A DNA stretch of 64,000 bases, taken from NCBI RefSeq assembly GCF_029961025.1, contig NZ_JASBVP010000012.1, forward strand, positions 62,001-126,000. Direction: 5' to 3'. Position numbers and translations under genes: made by a program. Below the pieces are notes generated by a model. It made no database searches and was not told where the DNA came from. It worked only from the letters and a program-made list of their open reading frames with translations. Shown here one piece after another: positions 58,948-64,000 of this stretch (positions are counted from its first letter, which is position 1; each line of letters opens with the position of its first letter). This stretch comes from Mycobacterium sp. (GTDB taxonomy: Bacteria > Actinomycetota > Actinomycetes > Mycobacteriales > Mycobacteriaceae).

Positions 58948-60621
58948 GATTTCGGGCACCAGCAGATGGGCGTTGCAGCCAGGGCCCCAGTGCAGGGTGA
59001 CGCGACCGCGCGGTGATCGAGGGTAGTCGGCCGGGAACTGGCCGGTGAATGGGTTGCGCGGCGACAACCAGCGGCCGGCGATGAGCAGTCGTAGCTGCTC
59101 TCCGGCGCGGAACAGCGTCGCCGACGGACCGAGCGCCACATCGACCGCGACCACTTCGCCGGCGCGCAGCGGCTGCGGCTCGGTGCCCGCCGGGACCGGC
59201 TCCCATGGCTGCGACAGCCCGGGATCCGGTGCGCGCAGCCACACGCGCTGCCACCCGCTGGTCACCCGGTCGCGGCCGTAGCCGTATGACCCTTCGAATC
59301 CGACGAACCGTCCATTGCGCCACTTCTCCAGTCCGACGAACAGGTTCACGTCGTTGCAACCGTGCAATTCGAGCCACAGCCGTGCGGCCGTGGGGCCGGT
59401 CAGCTCGATATCGTCGGGAACTGTCCAGCTGAACGCCGCGGCGCGGGAACGGGTTTTGAAGGTGATGCGTCCCGGCGTCAACGCCTGCTGGGTCGCTAAC
59501 ATGCCAGGCCCGGCGAGATACAGTGGCCGCCAGCGGGTGCGCGCCAGCGGCCACTCGCTCTCTTCGCAGACCGCTGTGACGGTGTCACGGTCTTCGCGCA
59601 CCTCGAGCCGAACGCTACGGGCGTCGCGTGCGCCGTCCAGGGCGGCGCGGATGAACGCTAGTTGTTCGGCGCGCGCGGGTCCGGAGTAGAAGGTCGACCA
59701 CTTGCCGCCGCGATGGGTGTACAGCCGAGCGTGTGAGGAGCCACCGTGGGTGAACGCGCGGATGGAACCGCGGCTGTGCAAGTTGTTGTCGGAGAAGCTG
59801 CCGCAGACCAGCATCGGCACCCGGATCGCCGACAGATCGGGCACCAGCGAGCTCCAGAACTCATCACGCAGCGGGTGGGCATCCTGCATCCGCAGGATGT
59901 CGTACGCCTGCCGGGTGGTGCGACGTATTCCCAGCGCCCAGATCCGGGTAAAGCCCTTTTCTCGAATACCGCCGCGAAACGCCAGATCCGGGTAAATGTC
60001 GGTGAAACCTCCCACGGGCAGATGGCCCGCAGTCCCGGCGACTGCAGCGCGGTATTGGGTGATCGCCAAATATGACACCCCGAGCATGACCACCCGTCCG
60101 TCGCTCCACGGCTGGCCGGCCGCCCACTGCACGACGTCGTAGGTGTCTTGGCATTCCTGCTGCGACAGCAACTGGGCGGTGCCCCCGGAGTGACCGCAAC
60201 CGGGCAGGTCGGCGTTGACCACCGCGAAGCCCTGCGCCACCCACCAGGCCGGGTCCGGAGCCTCCCAGCCGGTCAGCGCCGAGAAGGTGGCCGGATCCTG
60301 CTGGCGCAGAATGCGATATTGCCGCGAGTAGGTCCACCGCTTACCCCGCCGAGTCGGCAACTTGTCCTTGCCGTACGGGTGGATACTCAACACGACCGGA
60401 TGGCCAACGTCATCGGCACTGCGAAAGAGATTGGCCCGCAATAGGGTTCCATCGCGCATTCGGATTTCGACGTCGCGGTCGACGACGATGTCGGCAGGGG
60501 GATCGGTGACGGTGATCGGTGGCTTGGCGATGCCGCGCAGCCGGGACAGTGCATAACGGACCGCGCCGGAGCGGCGCCATGGCCGGTCCAGTGCAGGCAC
60601 CGGTTGTCGGGGCATGCCCAA
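58939..60621 (-). CDS. CocE/NonD-family alpha/beta hydrolase (Rv1215c-like)
   Basis: A 560-residue serine hydrolase of the CocE/X-Pro-dipeptidyl-peptidase type (M. tuberculosis Rv1215c). The N-terminal part has MRDGTLLRANLFRSADDVGHPVVLSIHPYG and VNADLPGCGHSGG, then the nucleophile elbow GVSYLA with the catalytic Ser. The C-terminal jelly-roll domain ends with GEQLRLLIAGRWL and SPRGRVTLHWGPGCNAHLLVPEIP. Substrates of the family range from dipeptides to esters; none is predicted here. The ATG at 60621 is used, with one at 60615 equally possible. It is 29 bases downstream of the Rv1216c-like gene. Confidence 0.88.
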   Translation of the reverse strand: MGMPRQPVPALDRPWRRSGAVRYALSRLRGIAKPPITVTDPPADIVVDRDVEIRMRDGTLLRANLFRSADDVGHPVVLSIHPYGKDKLPTRRGKRWTYSRQYRILRQQDPATFSALTGWEAPDPAWWVAQGFAVVNADLPGCGHSGGTAQLLSQQECQDTYDVVQWAAGQPWSDGRVVMLGVSYLAITQYRAAVAGTAGHLPVGGFTDIYPDLAFRGGIREKGFTRIWALGIRRTTRQAYDILRMQDAHPLRDEFWSSLVPDLSAIRVPMLVCGSFSDNNLHSRGSIRAFTHGGSSHARLYTHRGGKWSTFYSGPARAEQLAFIRAALDGARDARSVRLEVREDRDTVTAVCEESEWPLARTRWRPLYLAGPGMLATQQALTPGRITFKTRSRAAAFSWTVPDDIELTGPTAARLWLELHGCNDVNLFVGLEKWRNGRFVGFEGSYGYGRDRVTSGWQRVWLRAPDPGLSQPWEPVPAGTEPQPLRAGEVVAVDVALGPSATLFRAGEQLRLLIAGRWLSPRNPFTGQFPADYPRSPRGRVTLHWGPGCNAHLLVPEIPA

Positions 60622-60650
60622 TACCTTAGCGCGCGCCGGGGTAGATCGGA

Positions 60651-61325
60651 CTACCAGACAAAGGGCACCAAGCGGTAGTGCACCTTTTGGCGGTATTCGT
60701 CATATCCGGCTAATTCGTGTTCAAGGACCTGTTCTTCGTCGCGGATGCGCAAGACAAGAGCAGCCAGTCCCGGGATGAGGAAGAGAAGTCCCCAATACGA
60801 CCCCAAGGCGAGCGGTATGCCCAGCATCAAGATCACGTTGCCGACATACATCGGGTGCCGGACCAGGCCGTACAGCCCGGTGGTGACCAGCTTCTGCTCC
60901 GGCTCGACGGTGATGTTGGCGGCCGCGTAACTGTTCTGGATGATGACCAGCATCGCCAGCCCAAGTCCGAGCGCCACCAGAACATCACCGAGCAGGCAGA
61001 CCGTCGTCGGCACCGACGACCAGCCGAAGCGATGATCGAGGGCGCTGACCACCATCATTGCCGCGAACGAGAATAAGAGGACGGAGATGATGATCTTCTG
61101 CAGCATCCTGGTCTCGGCAAAGGGTCCCGCGCGCAGGCGGCGCTCAAGTGCGGCCGGGTTCGTCCGAAGCAAGTAGGTGCTCGGGATCCACGTCGAGAGG
61201 GCGAATACGGCCAGGAAGGCCCATGCCTGCCAGTAGTGGAACGTCCACGCCGGCAGAAACAGCATCAATCCGAAGGCCGCGAGGCCCAAAGCTGCTGAAA
61301 CTACTCCCTTGCCAAGCGTTTTCAT
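60651..61325 (-). CDS. Isoprenylcysteine carboxyl methyltransferase-like membrane protein (Rv1216c-like)
   Basis: A 224-residue protein with four or five membrane helices and the C-terminal cofactor-binding pattern of ICMT/NnrU-type methyltransferases: LVTTGLYGLVRHPMYVGNVILMLGIPLALGS, then RIRDEEQVLEHELAGYDEYRQKVHYRLVPF. These residues usually bind S-adenosylmethionine. The substrate is unknown in mycobacteria. It corresponds to Rv1216c in length. The ATG at 61325 is 11 bases after the ABC permease stop, so it is probably co-transcribed with that pair. Confidence 0.85.
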   Translation of the reverse strand: MKTLGKGVVSAALGLAAFGLMLFLPAWTFHYWQAWAFLAVFALSTWIPSTYLLRTNPAALERRLRAGPFAETRMLQKIIISVLLFSFAAMMVVSALDHRFGWSSVPTTVCLLGDVLVALGLGLAMLVIIQNSYAAANITVEPEQKLVTTGLYGLVRHPMYVGNVILMLGIPLALGSYWGLLFLIPGLAALVLRIRDEEQVLEHELAGYDEYRQKVHYRLVPFVW

Positions 61326-61335
61326 GACAGCCACC

Positions 61336-62976
61336 TTAGGTGTGCACGTCGCGGTGCCGAAAGAACGCAGCTCCCAGCACAATCAGCGCGGTGTCGATCG
61401 CCAGTAGCCAGAGCAGGGGGACGGCATTGAAGTTGCCGCCACCGACCCGCGGGATGTGCGCGAAGGGTTCGAGGTCGAGCACCCACTGCGGAGCACCCGA
61501 TAGCGAGCCGAGCAGGTACACCGCGATAAACCCGAGCAGCACACCCCAAGCCACCGGCGTGAACCGCGGTACCACACCGAACAAGGCGACCGTCACCGCG
61601 GCGAGTAGCCACACGGCGGGCAGCTGTACCGCCGCGGTGCCGAGGACCGTGGCCAGGTTGCCGGCCACGTCACCGGCCGCTACGCCGTAACCGAGGCCGG
61701 CCGTTACCCCGGCAAGCAGCATGGCAGTCGCCGGCCCCCCGATGGCAATCGTCAAATGAGTTGCTGCCCAACTTATTCGGCCGACAGCACCAGCCAATAC
61801 CGTTTCGGCCCGGCCGGCGACCTCCTCCTGTTGTAGGCGCAGGCTGAGCGAGACGGCGAACGCGGACGCCGCCATCCCGAGCATGCTGAACGCCATCGCG
61901 AGGAAGGCCTGCTCCAGCGCGCTGGTGCCGCCCATCCGCACGACGATGTCGCGGGCAGCGGAGCTGCCGATCTCCTCGCCGATGCCGTGCACGATGGTGC
62001 CGATCAGCAGGCCGTACAGACACAGCCCGACGGTCCAAATCAGCACGCCACCGCGATCCAGCCGCCACGCCAGGCCGCCCGTACCGCGCAGCGACCATCC
62101 GGCCCTGCCGGGGCCAGGACGTTCGGCGATCATTCCCGCGCCGACGTCCCGTCGCGCCAGCGGCAGGTAGGCCATGACGGTGAGCGCGACGGTTGTCACC
62201 AGATGCAACGCCAGCACCCACCAGCGGTCTCCGGCATACGGCCGCACCTGCAACGACCAGCCCAGCGGTGACAACCACGACAGGCTGCCCGAGCCCGCGT
62301 CACCGACGGCGCGGAGCGTGAAGGCGACCGCCAGCACCGCAAAGGCCGCGCCGCGGGTGAACCGCGCACTCGGCGAGAGCTGCGCCGCCACCGCAGCCAC
62401 AGCGGTGAACACCAGACCGGATGCGGCCAGCGCCGCGCCGAAAGCCAGCGACCCGCTGTGCGGAACGTCGGTGGTAAGCAGCCCCGCGGCGCCGATCACG
62501 CCGGTGATGACCGCCGCCCCGAACGACAACAGCAGTGCGGCGGTCAAACTGGCACACCGGCCGACCGCCGCCGAATCGACCAATTCGGTCCGACCGGTCT
62601 CCTCGTCGGCGCGGGTATGGCGGATCACGGTGAGGATCACCGCGATCGCGATGAGCAGGTGGAACATTCCGGCTTTCCAGATTCCGATGGCTCCCGGGTT
62701 GTCCGCGTAGACCTGCCCGTAGAGTGCTCGCTGAGCCGGGCTGGCCATGATCGAGGCCGCCAACGCGTCCCGCGCGGCCTGGTCCGGATAGACCTTTTCG
62801 ATGCTCCCGACGTACACGGTGGCCAGCGGCACCGACAGCAGCATGACCCAGAGCGGCAGCACGATGCGGTCGCGGCGCAGGTACAGGCGCAACAGGCCGA
62901 GTGTTCCCGAAAAGTGCGATCCTTGGCGCTCGTGGTGGGCAGGCCGTTGTGGCCGGTCGAGGGTGATCGCGCTCAT
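61336..62976 (-). CDS. ABC transporter permease (Rv1217c-like)
   Basis: A 546-residue integral membrane protein with about twelve helices in two halves, matching M. tuberculosis Rv1217c, the permease of an ABC exporter reported to lower susceptibility to several antimycobacterial compounds. Landmarks include [27 protein letters not shown] and [22 protein letters not shown], with a repeated [18 protein letters not shown] in the second half. Such internally repeated exporters are fusions of two six-helix permeases. Its ATG overlaps the ATPase stop (ATGA). Confidence 0.9.
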   Translation of the reverse strand: MSAITLDRPQRPAHHERQGSHFSGTLGLLRLYLRRDRIVLPLWVMLLSVPLATVYVGSIEKVYPDQAARDALAASIMASPAQRALYGQVYADNPGAIGIWKAGMFHLLIAIAVILTVIRHTRADEETGRTELVDSAAVGRCASLTAALLLSFGAAVITGVIGAAGLLTTDVPHSGSLAFGAALAASGLVFTAVAAVAAQLSPSARFTRGAAFAVLAVAFTLRAVGDAGSGSLSWLSPLGWSLQVRPYAGDRWWVLALHLVTTVALTVMAYLPLARRDVGAGMIAERPGPGRAGWSLRGTGGLAWRLDRGGVLIWTVGLCLYGLLIGTIVHGIGEEIGSSAARDIVVRMGGTSALEQAFLAMAFSMLGMAASAFAVSLSLRLQQEEVAGRAETVLAGAVGRISWAATHLTIAIGGPATAMLLAGVTAGLGYGVAAGDVAGNLATVLGTAAVQLPAVWLLAAVTVALFGVVPRFTPVAWGVLLGFIAVYLLGSLSGAPQWVLDLEPFAHIPRVGGGNFNAVPLLWLLAIDTALIVLGAAFFRHRDVHT

Positions 62977-63920
62977 GCCGAAACCTCGTGCTCGCGGCGC
63001 CCCCGCTGGCCGTCGATGCCGTAGTGGCGTAAGAAGAGCTCTTCCAGGGTCGGTGGCTGGCTGACCAGGCTGCGCACCCCGGCGTCGCCGAGGACCCGTA
63101 TCAGCTTGCCCAGGCTTTCGCTATCGACGTGGGCGCGCACGGTTTTGCCCTCGATGCTGACGTTTTCGACGCCTTTGATTCGCGTGAGATCACCCGGATC
63201 ACCTAACATCTCGGCTTTGATGGAGGTGCGGCTCAAGTGCCGCATGGATTCCAGCGAGCCGCTTTCGACCGTCTTGCCGGCCCGGATGATGGTTAATCGG
63301 TCACACAGCGCCTCGGTTTCGGCCAGGATGTGGCTCGACAGCAGGATCGTCACGCCGCGATCACGCGCCTCGCGCACGCACTCTTGAAAGACGTGTTCCA
63401 TCAACGGGTCTAGGCCACTGCTGGGCTCATCGAGCAGCAGTAGTCGTGCCTGTGAGGAAAAGGCTGAAATCAAAGAGACCTTCTGCCTATTGCCCTTCGA
63501 GTAGGTGCGAGCCTTCTTGTGCGGGTCCAAGTCGAAGCGTTCGATCAATTCCGCACGCCGCTTCTCGTCGATGCCGCCACGCATACGCGCCAGCAAGTCG
63601 ATGGTCTCGCCGCCGGTGAGATTCGGCCACAGGGTCACATCGCCCGGCACGTACGCAATCTGGCGATGCAATTCAACGGCGTCGGTCCACGGGTCGCCAC
63701 CCAGCAGCCGGGCGATCCCGCCGTCGGCCCTGACCACCCCGAGCAGGATGCGGATGGTCGTCGACTTGCCGGCGCCGTTCGGGCCCAGAAAGCCGTGTAC
63801 CTCGCCCTCGCGTACCGTCAACTCCAACCCGTCCAGCGCCCGCACTGACCCGAAAGACTTTCTCAGGCCATGGATTTCGATTGCCATGCCGGCGTGATCA
63901 GATCGCGATACCGCTGTCAT
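62973..63920 (-). CDS. ABC transporter ATP-binding protein (Rv1218c-like)
   Basis: A 315-residue ABC ATPase for the adjacent permease. Walker A is [11 protein letters not shown], the signature is the unusual [11 protein letters not shown] in place of LSGGQ, Walker B is [13 protein letters not shown], and the switch His is in LLSSHIL. The C-terminal part (about 230-300) is the regulatory extension common in drug exporters. It matches Rv1218c, whose pump exports many structurally unrelated inhibitors. The ATG at 63920 has AAGGAG seven bases upstream, which fixes the start. The start lies inside the 3' end of the TetR gene upstream, a 23-base overlap in another frame. Confidence 0.93.
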   Translation of the reverse strand: MTAVSRSDHAGMAIEIHGLRKSFGSVRALDGLELTVREGEVHGFLGPNGAGKSTTIRILLGVVRADGGIARLLGGDPWTDAVELHRQIAYVPGDVTLWPNLTGGETIDLLARMRGGIDEKRRAELIERFDLDPHKKARTYSKGNRQKVSLISAFSSQARLLLLDEPSSGLDPLMEHVFQECVREARDRGVTILLSSHILAETEALCDRLTIIRAGKTVESGSLESMRHLSRTSIKAEMLGDPGDLTRIKGVENVSIEGKTVRAHVDSESLGKLIRVLGDAGVRSLVSQPPTLEELFLRHYGIDGQRGRREHEVSA

Positions 63921-64000
63921 GGGATTCTCCTTCTTTCGTGGCTTCCGCGAGGAGTGCGTCATACATCGTGCTGTCGGCCATTAGGCCGTTGGTGTAGACC
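63898..64000 (-). CDS. C-terminal end of a TetR-family regulator (Rv1219c-like), cut by the window edge
   Basis: The last 33 codons of a minus-strand gene enter from the right edge, in the frame [20 protein letters not shown], and end with TGA at 63898-63900. The frame is open to the window boundary and its stop lies 23 bases inside the ATPase gene, the same close coupling I recall for M. tuberculosis Rv1219c, the TetR repressor of the Rv1218c-Rv1217c pump. Only the helical C terminus is seen, so the DNA-binding domain cannot be checked. Confidence 0.62.
   Translation of the reverse strand, partial: VYTNGLMADSTMYDALLAEATKEGESHDSGIAI

Overview
The window is a stretch of chromosome from a mycobacterium, most likely a slow grower. 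It is GC-rich, densely coding, full of ATGA/GTGA stop-start overlaps, and nearly every gene has a recognisable Mycobacterium tuberculosis counterpart. Rv numbers are used below as homologue labels recalled from memory; no search was run. I do not name a species.

Layout. (1) 1-5313: a DUF2630 gene, a short MmpL-type RND transporter, and a rare fusion of an NAD-epimerase domain with a PEP-utilising phosphohistidine domain (Rv2047c-like; in M. tuberculosis that gene sits beside pks12). (2) 5340-17260, minus strand: two overlapping type I polyketide synthases. The upstream one is KS-AT-DH-KR-ACP and the downstream one KS-AT-DH-ER-KR-ACP; their KR-ACP ends are identical over about 1.06 kb. (3) 17445-19505, minus: the PrrB/PrrA two-component system, reading towards the PKS genes. 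(4) 19614-22961, plus: a perfect CIRCE heat-shock operator followed by a GT4 glycosyltransferase and an amylo-alpha-1,6-glucosidase-like enzyme. (5) 22987-26493, plus: echA6, a metallo-beta-lactamase-fold hydrolase, two SRPBCC proteins and a membrane protein (Rv0905-Rv0912 region). (6) 26554-30664, plus: a MoxR/DUF58/DUF4129 cluster (Rv3166c-Rv3162c). (7) 30721-46239, minus: the complete 14-gene nuoA-N operon for respiratory complex I. (8) 46472-52656, minus: a stand-alone receiver, fadB4, fadE23, fadE24, a radical-SAM enzyme and hisN (Rv3143-Rv3137). (9) 52745-58925: a small membrane protein, folP2, gpgS, a DivIVA-like protein, tagA, a DUF3117 protein, and the divergent pair glgM/glgC (Rv1207-Rv1213). 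(10) 58939-64000, minus: a CocE-type hydrolase, an isoprenylcysteine-methyltransferase-like membrane protein, and an ABC drug-efflux pair with the last codons of its TetR regulator (Rv1215c-Rv1219c).

How the genes work together. Three themes recur. Energy metabolism: complex I, with acyl-CoA dehydrogenases just upstream. Cell-envelope lipids: the PKS pair, MmpL and EchA6. Alpha-glucan and glucosyl-glycerate metabolism: the CIRCE-linked glycosyltransferase/glucosidase pair, gpgS, glgM and glgC. Relative to M. tuberculosis the window joins blocks that lie far apart there (Rv090x, Rv31xx inverted, Rv120x), so two rearrangement junctions are visible, near 26.0-26.5 kb and 52.7-53.1 kb.

No rRNA, tRNA, CRISPR array, insertion sequence or phage gene was seen. 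No gene-free stretch exceeds 300 bases.
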